Of a stretch of DNA of 64,000 bases, positions 53,685-63,094 are shown in pieces. The notes under the pieces are model-generated. The model saw nothing but the letters and a program-made list of their open reading frames with translations, searched no databases and was not told the DNA's origin. Every line of letters begins with the position of its first letter. Position 1 is the first letter of the stretch. The stretch is taken from the NCBI RefSeq assembly GCF_011682055.1, contig NZ_JAAQOM010000023.1, positions 1 to 64,000 on the forward strand, in the 5' to 3' direction. Made by a program: the position numbers and the translations under genes. The stretch is from Telluria antibiotica. Its GTDB lineage: Bacteria; Pseudomonadota; Gammaproteobacteria; Burkholderiales; Burkholderiaceae_D.

Positions 53685-54038
53685 ATGAATCGCACTTTCA
53701 TCTCGGGGACGCTGCTCGCGGCCGTGCTGCTGGCCGGCTGCAACCGTCCCCACGACGGCGTGGGCCCGGCCCAGCAGGCCGGCAAAGCCATCGACGACGC
53801 GGGCGCCCGCGCGCAGGCGAAGGTCGACGAGGCCGGCGTCCGCGTGCAGCAAAAGCTCGACCACGTGAACGGGAAGATCGACGAGATCAACGCGAAGGTG
53901 GAGACCAAGGTCCAGGCCCAGGTCCAGAAGGCCGACGAGGCCGTGCGCGAGGCGCGCGAAGGGGCGAAGGCCGCGACCGAGCGGGTCGGCCAGAAGGTCG
54001 AGAAGGCGGGCGAAAAGATGCAGGAGGCAGCGAAGTAG
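53685..54038 (+). CDS. Small helical lipoprotein
   Basis: The 117-residue precursor starts at ATG 53685 after AAGGAGGACGCGGC. A lipobox, LLAGC (cysteine at about residue 20), marks lipidation. The mature part is a single long amphipathic, Lys/Glu/Ala/Gln-rich helix with heptad-like repeats (DDAGARAQAKVDEAG, KIDEINAKVETKVQ, KVEKAGEKMQEAAK). It resembles stress-linked coiled-coil lipoproteins. Function unknown. It stands alone between two oppositely oriented genes and ends 10 bp from the stop of the TPR-GGDEF gene. Confidence 0.75.
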   Translation: MNRTFISGTLLAAVLLAGCNRPHDGVGPAQQAGKAIDDAGARAQAKVDEAGVRVQQKLDHVNGKIDEINAKVETKVQAQVQKADEAVREAREGAKAATERVGQKVEKAGEKMQEAAK

Positions 54039-54048
54039 GCGCGCGGCG

Positions 54049-56118
54049 TTACGACGCCATCCGCAACTCCAGCATCGGCGGCGTCACGACGGACAAGTCG
54101 ATGAGTCCATCGCGCCACGCCTTCTCGATGTCCTGCTCGATCCCGTCCATGTTCGCATGATCGAGCCCGGCCAGGCCGCGCACTCCATAGGCGCGGTTGC
54201 GGCCGTGGCCCTTGGCCATGTACAGCGCCATGTCGACGATGTTGATCGCGCGTTCCCACGAGATCGACGCGGCGCCCGCGATCAGCGGGAATGGCGCGAA
54301 GCCGATCGACACGTTCACCGACAGCCGCGTGCCCTGGTAATCGATCGTCCGTTCCGGAATGCCGACGAGCAGCCGGCGCGCCACCTCGTCCAGGCTGCCC
54401 CGCGGCACGGCAGGCAGGAAGGCGAGGAATTCCTCGCCGCCCCAGCGTACGATCATGTCGGTCTCGCGCAGGATCTCGCGCAGCGCGTCGGCGATCTCGC
54501 GCAGAACGGCGTCGCCGGCGCCGTGGCCGTGCGTGTCGTTGATGTGCTTGAAGTGGTCGACGTCGAGCAGGAACATCGCGCTGACGATTTCGTCGCCGCT
54601 CGGGTTCGTGCCTCGGCGTTCGATCTCCTGGTGCGAGCGCATGAATTCCTGGAAGTGGCGGCGGTTGTACAGCGCGGTCAACGGGTCGCGCGCGCTCTGC
54701 TGCTTGAGTTCCAGGTTCTTTTCCTCGAGCTGGGCGTTGGCGTGCCGCACCTTGCGGTACAGGATGCCGACGATGACCGAGGCGAGCGCGAACACGAGCG
54801 CCAGCAGCCACCAGATGCGCTGCTGCAGCCGGCGGTTGTCGATTTCCGTCGACTTGACCTGGTTTTCCTGGCGCAGCATCTCGATCTGGCGCTGGCGCTT
54901 GTCGGCCTCGTATTTTTCCTGCAGCTCCATCATCGCCTTCTGGCGGCGCGTCTCGAACAATTCGTTCGACAGCGCTCGCTCGCGATGGTACGCGGCCAGC
55001 GCGCCGGCCAGGTCGCCCGCGCGTTCGAGGGCATCGCCGTATTCGACGAGTACACCCTGCTGGTCGGGCTTGTTGCCCGAGCGCTGATACCAATCCATGC
55101 CTTCTTCGATGTGCTTCTTGCCCTCGGCCAGGCGGCCCATGCCCAGGTAGGCCTGGCCGACGTTGACGCGGGCCGTCGCGGCGAGCGAGTCGTCGTGCAG
55201 CTTCTGCGCCTGGTCCAGCGCTTGCTGCGCATACGTCAGCGCGCGGCGCCAGTCCTGCTGGCGCAGATAAATGTCGGCCAGGTTGACGAGCGTGTTCGAC
55301 ACCATCGCGTCGGCGCCGATGCCGCGTTCCAGCGCGAGCGCCGCCAGCAGCGCTTTCGTACCGCGCGCGACGTCGCCATTGCTGACGGCCAGGATCGCTT
55401 CGGTGGTCTTGAAGATGGCCCGGCGGCCCGGCGAGTCGATCTGCTCCGCGAGCTTTTCCGCTTCGGCGACGGCCTCGAACCCCTTGTCGAATTCGCGCAT
55501 CTGGCCGTACAGATAGGCCAGCGACTTGAGCGCGATGGCGATCTGCAGCGGATCGTCGTGCTGGCGCGCGAGCGTCACGGCGCCCTGCAGCTTGTTCAGC
55601 GCGACGGGGAAGTTGCCTTCTTCGGCATACGATTCGCCCGACGAGATCAGCACGAGGATGCGCAGGCCGGTGTCAGGGCTGTTTGCGGCAAGGCGCTCCG
55701 CTTCCCACACCAGCTGGTGCGATTGCGCCGATTCGTTCAGGCCGAACACGGCATAGGCTTTCGACAGCAGCGCGCGCGCCACGAGGCTGTCGTCGTGCGC
55801 CTGGCGGCCCAGTTCGAACGCCTGTTCGCACAGCTGGACGGCTTCCTCGTGCTTGCCGAGGCGGTGGCTCAGGTCACAGGACAGCGTGAGGGCGCGGGCG
55901 TGTTCGGCGGGCGAGCGGCCTGCCTCCGCTTCCAGGGCGGCCACGAGCGGCACGGCGCGCTGGGGCGTGACGCGGATGACTTCCCCGATCTCGGTGTAGC
56001 GGTCCGGCGTGGGCGGGTTGACGTCCGCTGCCGTGGCACCGCCGGTAGCCAGCAATAGCAAAGCCAGCAGCGCACGGCTGCGTCGGTGCTGCGATGCACG
56101 ATAAAAGCCTGCCGACAT
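54049..56118 (-). CDS. TPR-containing diguanylate cyclase (GGDEF)
   Basis: The 689-residue protein has a signal peptide and a periplasmic TPR-like helical domain (about 40-410, for example AVQLCEQAFELGRQAHDDS and ALTYAQQALDQAQKLHDDS). A membrane helix follows (about 425-445, WWLLALVFALASVIVGIL) and a cytoplasmic GGDEF domain with DPLTALYNRRHF, DVDHFKHINDTHGHGAGD and the active loop RWGGEEF (around residue 560). RETD lies five residues before GGEEF and is an RxxD inhibitory site. The TPR part could sense a periplasmic ligand. The 200 bp upstream (56119-56322) are AT-rich with no gene. Confidence 0.9.
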   Translation of the reverse strand: MSAGFYRASQHRRSRALLALLLLATGGATAADVNPPTPDRYTEIGEVIRVTPQRAVPLVAALEAEAGRSPAEHARALTLSCDLSHRLGKHEEAVQLCEQAFELGRQAHDDSLVARALLSKAYAVFGLNESAQSHQLVWEAERLAANSPDTGLRILVLISSGESYAEEGNFPVALNKLQGAVTLARQHDDPLQIAIALKSLAYLYGQMREFDKGFEAVAEAEKLAEQIDSPGRRAIFKTTEAILAVSNGDVARGTKALLAALALERGIGADAMVSNTLVNLADIYLRQQDWRRALTYAQQALDQAQKLHDDSLAATARVNVGQAYLGMGRLAEGKKHIEEGMDWYQRSGNKPDQQGVLVEYGDALERAGDLAGALAAYHRERALSNELFETRRQKAMMELQEKYEADKRQRQIEMLRQENQVKSTEIDNRRLQQRIWWLLALVFALASVIVGILYRKVRHANAQLEEKNLELKQQSARDPLTALYNRRHFQEFMRSHQEIERRGTNPSGDEIVSAMFLLDVDHFKHINDTHGHGAGDAVLREIADALREILRETDMIVRWGGEEFLAFLPAVPRGSLDEVARRLLVGIPERTIDYQGTRLSVNVSIGFAPFPLIAGAASISWERAINIVDMALYMAKGHGRNRAYGVRGLAGLDHANMDGIEQDIEKAWRDGLIDLSVVTPPMLELRMAS

Positions 56119-56322
56119 AGTTTCCCGAGAAGTGTAGTCCCTCGATTTGGGACATCTCTTTACAGGATTATAGGCTCTTGCAATTGAGAAAGATCAATAT
56201 TTAGAACGGTTATGCGTAAAAAAGACAATTTCGTATCTAAAAAGCTGCGCCGTGATAAAAATGATGTTCAGATAACAAACATGTCATTATTTACATGATG
56301 CCGATACGGCAATCACGACAGG

Positions 56323-58113
56323 TCAGACGCTCAGCTGCTGCAGCAGATACAGCCGCTGATACAGGCCGCCTTCGATGCGCATCAGGTCGTCGTGGCTGCC
56401 CGCTTCGCTGATGCGGCCGTGGTTCAGCACGACGATGCGGTCGGCGTCGCGGATCGTCGACAGGCGGTGCGCGATGGCGATGATCGTCACCTGGCCGCGC
56501 AACTCGTCGAGCGCCTGCTGGACGATCTGCTCCGTCTGGCTGTCGATGCGCGACGTCGCTTCGTCCAGCAGCAGGATGCGGGGCCGGCCCGCGAGCGCAC
56601 GCGCGATGGCGATCAGCTGCTTCTGCCCGGACGACAGGCGCGAGCCGCCTTCGCCCAGCGGCGTGTCGTAGCCTTGCTCGAGCCGCGCGATGAAGCCGTG
56701 CGCGTGCGCGGCGCGCGCGGCCGCCTCGATCGCTTCCTGCGGCAGGCCGCGTCCCATGTCGATGTTCTCGCGTGCCGATGCCGCGAGCAGGAACGGGTCT
56801 TGCGGGACGAGCCCGACCTCGGCGCGGAAGCGCTCGTTGCCAATGCCGGCCAGCGGCTCGCCGAACAGGGTGATCGTGCCGTGTTCGAACGGGTAGTAGC
56901 GCAGTAGCAGCGACAGCAGCGTGGACTTGCCGCTGCCGGTGTGGCCCACGATGCCGAAGAAGGCGCCTTGCGGGATGTCCAGCGACAGGTCGTGCAGCAC
57001 CGTCTGGCCGGGGACGTAGGCGAACGACAGGCCGCGCACGCGCACGGCCGGCACGTCCGCGGCAACGGGCTTTCGTTCGGAGACGGCGCGGCCGGCTGCA
57101 TGTTCTGCCGCACCCGCCTCGTCGAGCAGCGCGGCCACGCGCGCCGTCGCGACGACGGCCTGCTGCAGGCCGGAGAACTGCATCGTGATCTGGATGAGCG
57201 GTTCGACGACGCGCGCGATATAGCTGATGAACGCATACAGCACGCCCACTTCGACGGCATTCATGCTGCGCTGGCCGAAGCTGTAGATGACGACCGCGAG
57301 CAGCACGACGTTGAGGAAGTCGAGCGCGGGCCGCAGCAGGAAGGCATTGGCGCGCAGTTCGGCGACGCGCGCCGTGTAGTGCTGGTCGTTCGTGTGCGCG
57401 AAGCGCCGGCCGAAGCGGTGCTGCGCATTGTTCGCCTGCAGCACGCTCATGCCGCCGATCGATTCCGCCATCTGGCCGTTGATGTCGCTGCGCAGCGCCC
57501 GCGCGCGCGTGACGGCGGGCGCGGACAGCCGCTGGTACAGCCACACGATGCCCAGCACCGCGGGCACGAGCGCCAGCACGATCACCATCAGGTGCCAGTC
57601 CAGCCAGGCCATCGCGATCGACGTGCCCACCAGGACGATGCTGGAATCGAGGATCACGAACAGCACCTGGATGTACAGCGTCTTGACGGCTTCCGTGTCG
57701 TTCGTGACGCGGCTCACGAGCTGGCCCGTGATGGCGCGGTCGAAGAACGCCATCGGCAGCCGCAGCACGTGGCCGTAGACCCATTCGCGCAGCCGCTGCA
57801 CGGCGCGCATCGCGAGGCCGGACAGGCGCACGAGTTGCAGGAAGCGCAGCCACGAGGCGGCCCAGCCGAAGACGACGACGCCGGCCAGCAGCCACGCCAT
57901 GCGCGGCCAGTCGAGGCGGTGCGGCAGCAGGTGGTCGTCGATCAGCTTCTTGCCCAGCAGGGGGCCCAGCACTTCGAGTCCGGCCGCGACGACCAGCCAC
58001 ACGGTAGCCCACGCGAGGTGGCGGCGGTCGGGATGCGCGGCGCGGCGCAGCAGGCCGGCCGCCTGGCGCGCCTGCGCCGCGGTGACGCTCTTTTTGATCT
58101 CTTCAGACGGCAT
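56323..58113 (-). CDS. ABC exporter half-transporter (SmdB-like)
   Basis: The 596-residue fusion has six membrane helices (FDRAITGQLVSRVTNDTEAVK coupling region) and an ATPase with Walker A GHTGSGKST, the signature LSSGQKQLIAIA, Walker B ILLLDEATSRID and the H-loop IAHRLSTI. Its start lies inside the end of the upstream half-transporter gene by 11 bp, so the two make one heterodimer of the SmdAB type, which exports drugs or lipids. Confidence 0.88.
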   Translation of the reverse strand: MPSEEIKKSVTAAQARQAAGLLRRAAHPDRRHLAWATVWLVVAAGLEVLGPLLGKKLIDDHLLPHRLDWPRMAWLLAGVVVFGWAASWLRFLQLVRLSGLAMRAVQRLREWVYGHVLRLPMAFFDRAITGQLVSRVTNDTEAVKTLYIQVLFVILDSSIVLVGTSIAMAWLDWHLMVIVLALVPAVLGIVWLYQRLSAPAVTRARALRSDINGQMAESIGGMSVLQANNAQHRFGRRFAHTNDQHYTARVAELRANAFLLRPALDFLNVVLLAVVIYSFGQRSMNAVEVGVLYAFISYIARVVEPLIQITMQFSGLQQAVVATARVAALLDEAGAAEHAAGRAVSERKPVAADVPAVRVRGLSFAYVPGQTVLHDLSLDIPQGAFFGIVGHTGSGKSTLLSLLLRYYPFEHGTITLFGEPLAGIGNERFRAEVGLVPQDPFLLAASARENIDMGRGLPQEAIEAAARAAHAHGFIARLEQGYDTPLGEGGSRLSSGQKQLIAIARALAGRPRILLLDEATSRIDSQTEQIVQQALDELRGQVTIIAIAHRLSTIRDADRIVVLNHGRISEAGSHDDLMRIEGGLYQRLYLLQQLSV

Positions 58114-59854
58114 CGAGGCTGGCCTCCAGTTGCTGGTAGCGCCACTGGCTGGCGTACCAGCCGTCCAGGGCGAGCAGTTCGTCGTGCGTGCCGCGCTCCA
58201 CGATGCGGCCGTCGCGCAGCACGACGATCAGGTCCGCGTTGACGACGGCCGACAGGCGGTGGCTCGCGATGATGGCCGACAGTTCCGGGCGTTCGCGGCG
58301 CACGTCGTTCAAGTGGTCGAGGATGTTCGTTTCCGTGCCCGTGTCGACCGCGGACAGCGCATCGTCGAGCAGCAGCAGGGCGCTCGTGCCGAGGAGTGCG
58401 CGCGCGATCGCCACGCGCTGGCGCTGGCCGCCCGACAAGGTGATGCCTTTTTCGCCGACGGGCGTGTCGTAGCCGTCCGGGAAGCGCAGGATGTCGTCGT
58501 GGATGGCGGCCATCTTGGCCGCCTGCTCGATGTCCGCGCGCGACGCGCCGGGGCACGCGAGCGCGATGTTTTCCGCGATCGACGCCGAGAACAGGAACGA
58601 CTCCTGCGGCACCCAGCTGACGTGCGCGCGCAAGGTGGCGAGCGTGTACTCGTCCAGCGCGTGGCCGCCCCACGTGACGGTGCCGTGCTGCGGCGTGGCC
58701 TGGCGCAGCAGCACGCGCAGCAAGGTGGACTTGCCCGCGCCCGTCGCGCCCACGAGGCCAAGCGTCTTGCCCGGTTCCAGGCGCAGCGACACGTCGTCCA
58801 GTGCCGGACGCGCGTCGTCTCCGTAGCTGAAACGGACGTGGTCCAGCACGAGCGGGCCGCGCGCCAGCACGTCGACCGTGCCGTGGTCGTCGACGGTCAA
58901 GGGGGCGTCGAGCAGCGGCTGCAGGCGCGCCAGCGCGGCGCGTCCCCGTTCGATCAGCGACAGCACCCAGCCCGCCGCGAACATGGGCCAGATCAGCTGG
59001 CCCAGGTACATCGTGAAGCTCGTGAGGCTGCCGATCGTGATCTGGCCCTGCCACACGAGATAGCCGCCGAGACCCAGCGTGAGGCCCGTGGCCGCGGTGA
59101 GCGTGAGGCCGACGGCCGGTTCGTACGCGGCTTCCCATTTCTGTGCCGCGAGGCTGGCGTCGGCGGCGCGCGCCGCGAGCTGTGCGAACTGGTCGGCGCT
59201 GCGCTGTTCGAGGCCGAGGGCGCGCAAGGTACGCACGCCGGACAGCGTTTCCTGCACGTGGTCGTTGAGCGCCGAGAAGCGCTTCAGCGAATCGGTGGAC
59301 GCCTTGTGGATGTGGCCGGAGATGCGCCAGAACGCCAGCGCCATCAGCGGAAACGGCAGCAGGGCGATCGTCGTGAGGCGCCAGTCGACGCCGAGGAACA
59401 TGATGCCCAGCACCATGACGAGCGTGAGCGTGCCGTCGAAGCCGGCCAGCATCGCCTCGCCGGCGGCCTGCTCGATGGCGTCGATGTCGTTGGTGCCGAG
59501 CGCCATCAGGTCGCCCGTGCGCTGGCGCTGGAAGAACGCGGGACCTTGCGCGGCCAGGCGGTCGTACAGCTTCGTGCGCAGTTCCACGCCGAGCCGGTAC
59601 GACGCGGAATACAGGCGCAGGCGCCACGCGACGCGCAGCCCGTAGATGGCGAGGCCGAGCCCGAGCAGCTGGCATATCTGGATGACGAGGTCGTGCCCGG
59701 CCAGGCGGTGCGCGGCGAGGCCGTCGATCATCGCACCGACCTTGCGCGGCACGAGCACGGTGCACAACGCCACGCCGAACAGCATCACCGCCGACGACGC
59801 ATAGGAACGCCAGTGACGGCGCACGAAGCCGCCGATCAGCCTTGCCAGACCCAT
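58103..59854 (-). CDS. ABC exporter half-transporter (SmdA-like)
   Basis: The 583-residue fusion starts at ATG 59854 after AGGATGCTTCA. Its membrane domain includes FQRQRTGDLMALGTNDIDAIEQ. The ATPase has Walker A GATGAGKST, the signature LSGGQRQRVAIA and Walker B LLLLDDALSAVD, where aspartate replaces the usual catalytic glutamate (DDAL instead of DEAL). This marks a degenerate site of a heterodimeric exporter. Its stop overlaps the second gene by 11 bp. The upstream phasin gene is separated by a terminator and repeats. Confidence 0.88.
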   Translation of the reverse strand: MGLARLIGGFVRRHWRSYASSAVMLFGVALCTVLVPRKVGAMIDGLAAHRLAGHDLVIQICQLLGLGLAIYGLRVAWRLRLYSASYRLGVELRTKLYDRLAAQGPAFFQRQRTGDLMALGTNDIDAIEQAAGEAMLAGFDGTLTLVMVLGIMFLGVDWRLTTIALLPFPLMALAFWRISGHIHKASTDSLKRFSALNDHVQETLSGVRTLRALGLEQRSADQFAQLAARAADASLAAQKWEAAYEPAVGLTLTAATGLTLGLGGYLVWQGQITIGSLTSFTMYLGQLIWPMFAAGWVLSLIERGRAALARLQPLLDAPLTVDDHGTVDVLARGPLVLDHVRFSYGDDARPALDDVSLRLEPGKTLGLVGATGAGKSTLLRVLLRQATPQHGTVTWGGHALDEYTLATLRAHVSWVPQESFLFSASIAENIALACPGASRADIEQAAKMAAIHDDILRFPDGYDTPVGEKGITLSGGQRQRVAIARALLGTSALLLLDDALSAVDTGTETNILDHLNDVRRERPELSAIIASHRLSAVVNADLIVVLRDGRIVERGTHDELLALDGWYASQWRYQQLEASLDAV

Positions 59855-59886
59855 TGAAGCATCCTGTTGATTGGTGGGGCGTGCCA

Positions 59887-59914
59887 AAAGAAAAAGCGGG
59901 CACGCGGCCCGCTA
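59887..59914 (-). terminator. Rho-independent terminator for the phasin transcript
   Basis: On the minus strand the stem AGCGGGC / GCCCGCT has a 5-nt loop and is followed by T-rich TTTTTCTTTT (59887-59896). It lies after the phasin gene and repeat elements, and about 33 bp before the ABC exporter start. It separates the two units. Confidence 0.75.
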
Positions 59915-59935
59915 ATGTACTATTTTTTGATCGTC

Positions 59936-60034
59936 GGCGTGGGCGGCCCTCGCCCACGCGGACGTATGCATTGTGCCGGCGTCACGCGTGGGCACGTTTC
60001 ATTCGAGGCCCCCGGCCTCGAATGCCCACCCTGC
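59936..60034. repeat. GTAGGGTGGGC palindromic element, copy 3 (left end degraded)
   Basis: It has the same layout as the element at 36.6 kb: GTGGGC..GCCCACGCG, a 24-bp centre, then CGCGTGGGCACG and a hairpin ATTCGAGGCC / GGCCTCGAAT around CCC, ending CCCACCCTGC. The left terminal repeat is changed (GTCGGCGTGGGC) and the right end has G for A. The hairpin stem differs from copy 2 but is still fully paired. Confidence 0.82.
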
Positions 60035-60045
60035 TGATTTGCCCG

Positions 60046-60073
60046 TAGGGTGGGCGCCCCTGCGCCCACGCGG
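60046..60073. repeat. GTAGGGTGGGC half-element
   Basis: A 28-bp left arm alone (GTAGGGTGGGC, then GCCCACGCG) is immediately followed by GGACGTTGGCG. It lies 11 bp beyond copy 3 and next to the end of the phasin gene. It looks like a partial or decayed second insertion. Confidence 0.75.
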
Positions 60074-60084
60074 ACGTTGGCGTC

Positions 60085-60927
60085 TTACTTCTTGCGCGAC
60101 GAGCGCGTCGACTTGCCACCTTGCGTCACGACGCGCAGCGGCGGCGTGGTGTCGGCCGGCGTGACGATCGGCAGGTCGACCTGCGGGCCCGCTTCCAGCG
60201 GCACGGTGGAGGCGATCGGATGCTCGGCGGCGGCCGGTTTCGGCGCCACCTCGTTCAAGGCCTTGGCCAGCGGCTTGGCCTTGGCGGGCGGCACGTCGTC
60301 GGCGATGGCCGTCTCCACCGGATCGGGCGCGGGCGCCGCCGGTGCCGCGGCCACGGCCTCCGTCACGGTCGTCGTCGGAGCCTCTGCCGGCGCGGCGTCG
60401 ATGTGTGCGTGCGCGTGCACCAGCGGGTCGGCGCCGTGGGCGACTGCATCCAGCGCCGCCTCGGCCATCGCACCACCCGTGTCGATGGCGGCCTGGGCGA
60501 TCTCGCTGTTGACGGTCGCGGCATCGGCCGTCGCGATGGCCGCCTGCTCCATCAATTGCGGCACGGACGTCGGGACGTTCATCGTCGCGGCGGGGACCAA
60601 CTGCAGCGGCGACGGCTGCGTGCTCCACATGCGCTCGTGGGTGCCAGTGGCGATGCCCAGCAGCTCGCGGCCGTAGGAAAAGAATTGTTGCCACTGCCCC
60701 TGGGCCGTCGAGCCGATAGCGAATAAATCGCGCGGGTTATTCACCTCGAGCAATTGCTTGAACGTGCCCGCGGCTTGTTCGACCGATGCGCGCGAGGTCT
60801 TCATGTTGAGTGCAATCAGCTGTTCAGCGCTGTCGAGCGCGCGCTGGCTCAAGGCCCGGAACACGTCGAGCTGGGCTTCCCATTGGGACTTGCGGACGGC
60901 GGACAACTGTTCGGAAAGTGAAGTCAT
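60085..60927 (-). CDS. Phasin family protein
   Basis: The 280-residue protein has the phasin domain at the N-terminus (SLSEQLSAVRKSQWEAQLDV, then SAEQLIALNMKTSRASVEQAAGTFKQLLEV and ARDLFAIGSTAQGQWQQFFSYGREL). Phasins coat polyhydroxyalkanoate granules. The remaining 150 residues are Ala/Pro/Thr-rich and probably disordered, ending with a basic tail SSRKK, as in PhaF/PhaP variants that also touch DNA. AAGGAACCCAG precedes the ATG. The gene stands alone and ends in a repeat-rich terminator zone. It implies that the organism stores PHA. Confidence 0.85.
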   Translation of the reverse strand: MTSLSEQLSAVRKSQWEAQLDVFRALSQRALDSAEQLIALNMKTSRASVEQAAGTFKQLLEVNNPRDLFAIGSTAQGQWQQFFSYGRELLGIATGTHERMWSTQPSPLQLVPAATMNVPTSVPQLMEQAAIATADAATVNSEIAQAAIDTGGAMAEAALDAVAHGADPLVHAHAHIDAAPAEAPTTTVTEAVAAAPAAPAPDPVETAIADDVPPAKAKPLAKALNEVAPKPAAAEHPIASTVPLEAGPQVDLPIVTPADTTPPLRVVTQGGKSTRSSRKK

Positions 60928-61140
60928 CTGGGTTCCTTGTCTTTCAGGTTATAACCATTAGGTTTATGATGCACTGCAATAAATATCAGTGTAAATGGCT
61001 TTATGCGGGTTGAAAAGCGAATTCTATGTTGTTTTTATAAGGAAATCTTGCGGTGCAGCATTAGAGTTTGATATACATCATTGACAAGATGATCATCGTG
61101 GTAATCTGATGTGGTGCCAACTCATCAGGAGTCTTCCAGC

Positions 61141-62427
61141 ATGGACCTCGTCTTCCGCAACGCCACCCTGCCGGACGGCCGCCGCGCCGACATCGGCATC
61201 GACGGTGGCCGTATCGCCGCCGTCGAGCCCGCGTTAGCGCAGCAAGGTGCGCGCGAGATCGACGTCGGCGGCGACCTCGTGACCCCGCCGTTCGTCGACG
61301 CCCATTTCCACATGGACGCCACGCTCAGCTACGGCCTGCCGCGCGTGAACGAATCCGGTACGCTGCTGGAGGGCATCGCGCTGTGGGGCGAGCTCAAGCC
61401 GCAACTGGCGCAGGAGGCGCTCGTCGAGCGCGCGTTGCGCTACTGCGACTGGGCCGTCGCGCGGGGGCTGCTCGCGATCCGCACGCACGTCGACGTGTGC
61501 GACGACCGGCTGCTCGCAGTGGAAGCGCTGCTCGACGTGAAGCGCCGCGTCGCGCCGTACGTCGACATGCAACTCGTCGCGTTTCCGCAGGACGGCCTGC
61601 TGCGCAGCCCGACGGCCCTCGCGAACCTGAAGCGCGCGATTCGCATGGGCGTCGATGTCGTCGGCGGCATCCCGCATTTCGAGCGCACGATGGCCGATGG
61701 CGCCGAATCCGTGCGGCTGCTGTGCGAATTCGCGGCGGAACATGGCCTGATGGTCGATATGCATTGCGACGAAAGCGACGACCCGCTGTCGCGTCACATC
61801 GAGACCCTGGCCGCGGAAACCTTGCGCCTGGGCTTGCAGGGCCGCGTGGCCGGGTCGCACCTGACGTCCATGCATTCGATGGACAATTACTATGTGAGCA
61901 AGCTGCTGCCGCTGATGGTGGAATCCGGCGTCGCCGCGATCGCGAATCCGCTGATCAACATCACCTTGCAGGGCCGCCACGACACGTATCCGAAGCGGCG
62001 CGGCATGACCCGCGTACCGGAACTGCTGGCGGCCGGCGTGCCGGTGGCGTTCGGCCACGATTGCGTGATGGACCCGTGGTACGGCCTCGGCTCCGGCGAC
62101 ATGCTGGAAGTGGCGCACATGGGACTGCACGTCGCGCAGATGACGGGGCAGGCCGCGATGCGCCAGTGCTTCCAGGCCGTCACCGAGACGCCGGCGCGCA
62201 TCCTCGGCCTCGCCGGCTACGGCATCGCGCCGGGGTGCCGCGCCGACCTCGTCTGGCTCGATGCCGGGGACCCCGTCGAGGCGATCCGCCTGCTCGCGGC
62301 GCGCCGGCTCGTGCTGCGCGCGGGACGGGTCGTCAGCGAGGCGCCGCCCGCGCACGCGACCTTGCACTTGCCTGGCCGGCCGGCGACCGTCGATTTCCGT
62401 TTGGAACGTCAGAAGCAGGCGGGGTAG
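61141..62427 (+). CDS. Cytosine deaminase-like amidohydrolase
   Basis: The 428-residue metal-dependent hydrolase has the amidohydrolase motif H55-F-H57 in FVDAHFHMDATLSYG, MVDMHCDESDDPL and SHLTSMHSMDNYY for further metal/catalytic residues, and VAFGHDCVMDPWY with the catalytic Asp. The overall pattern fits CodA-type cytosine deaminases, which convert cytosine to uracil and ammonia, though related members act on other pyrimidines or creatinine. The start follows CAGGAGTCTTCCAGC. A TTGACA at 61081 is a possible -35 element. It stands alone, close to no other pyrimidine gene, and its nitrogen role matches the urea and NCS1 genes only loosely. Confidence 0.8.
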   Translation: MDLVFRNATLPDGRRADIGIDGGRIAAVEPALAQQGAREIDVGGDLVTPPFVDAHFHMDATLSYGLPRVNESGTLLEGIALWGELKPQLAQEALVERALRYCDWAVARGLLAIRTHVDVCDDRLLAVEALLDVKRRVAPYVDMQLVAFPQDGLLRSPTALANLKRAIRMGVDVVGGIPHFERTMADGAESVRLLCEFAAEHGLMVDMHCDESDDPLSRHIETLAAETLRLGLQGRVAGSHLTSMHSMDNYYVSKLLPLMVESGVAAIANPLINITLQGRHDTYPKRRGMTRVPELLAAGVPVAFGHDCVMDPWYGLGSGDMLEVAHMGLHVAQMTGQAAMRQCFQAVTETPARILGLAGYGIAPGCRADLVWLDAGDPVEAIRLLAARRLVLRAGRVVSEAPPAHATLHLPGRPATVDFRLERQKQAG

Positions 62428-62560
62428 TAACGCACGGCACGAAATCTTTCCTAACTTAATTCAACGGAAATTTTCTACGCCCGGTTGCGGGTTTGGCAGC
62501 CGTGCAGCCAAATCATTAGGTAAAATCTTGCGCTTTCGATACATCCGAGCAGGGCACGCA

Positions 62561-63091
62561 GTGAAAGATATCCAGATCCGTCCAGCAACTGAAAGCGATT
62601 TCAATGCGATGTGGACCATCTTCCAGGCGCACGCGGCCGAGGGCGAAACGTATGCCCAGGATGCCGGGACGAGCCGCGAAGAGACGTACGACTACTGGTT
62701 CGCGCCCGAGGCCTCGACCTATGTCGCCGTGCGCGGCGAGGACCGCATCCTCGGGATGTACAAGCTGCAGCCGAACCACGTGGGGCGCGGTGCGCACGTG
62801 GCGAACGCATCGTACATGGTGAGCCCGAACGCGCAGGGTGTCGGCGTGGGCCACCTGCTCGGGGAGCACAGCATCGGCGAGGCACGGCGCCAGGGCTATC
62901 TCGCCATGCAGTTCAACTTCGTCGTCAGCACGAACAACCCGGCGATCCACCTGTGGAAGCGGCTCGGCTTTTCCATCGTCGGCACCTTGCCCAAGGCTTA
63001 CCGGCACCGCCGGCTGGGCTATGTCGACGCGTACGTGATGTACAAGCTGCTCGACGACCCGGCGCGCTGGCCGCTGCCGGAAGACGACTGA
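62561..63091 (+). CDS. GNAT family N-acetyltransferase
   Basis: The 176-residue protein starts with GTG at 62561 after AGGGCACGCA. It begins IQIRPATESDFNAMWTIFQA and has the acetyl-CoA motif MVSPNAQGVGVGHLLGEHSI with MQFNFVVSTNNPAIHLWKRLGF, typical of GNAT acetyltransferases. The substrate is unknown. It ends 4 bp before the next GNAT gene, so the two form a small operon. Confidence 0.85.
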   Translation: MKDIQIRPATESDFNAMWTIFQAHAAEGETYAQDAGTSREETYDYWFAPEASTYVAVRGEDRILGMYKLQPNHVGRGAHVANASYMVSPNAQGVGVGHLLGEHSIGEARRQGYLAMQFNFVVSTNNPAIHLWKRLGFSIVGTLPKAYRHRRLGYVDAYVMYKLLDDPARWPLPEDD

Positions 63092-63094
63092 CGC

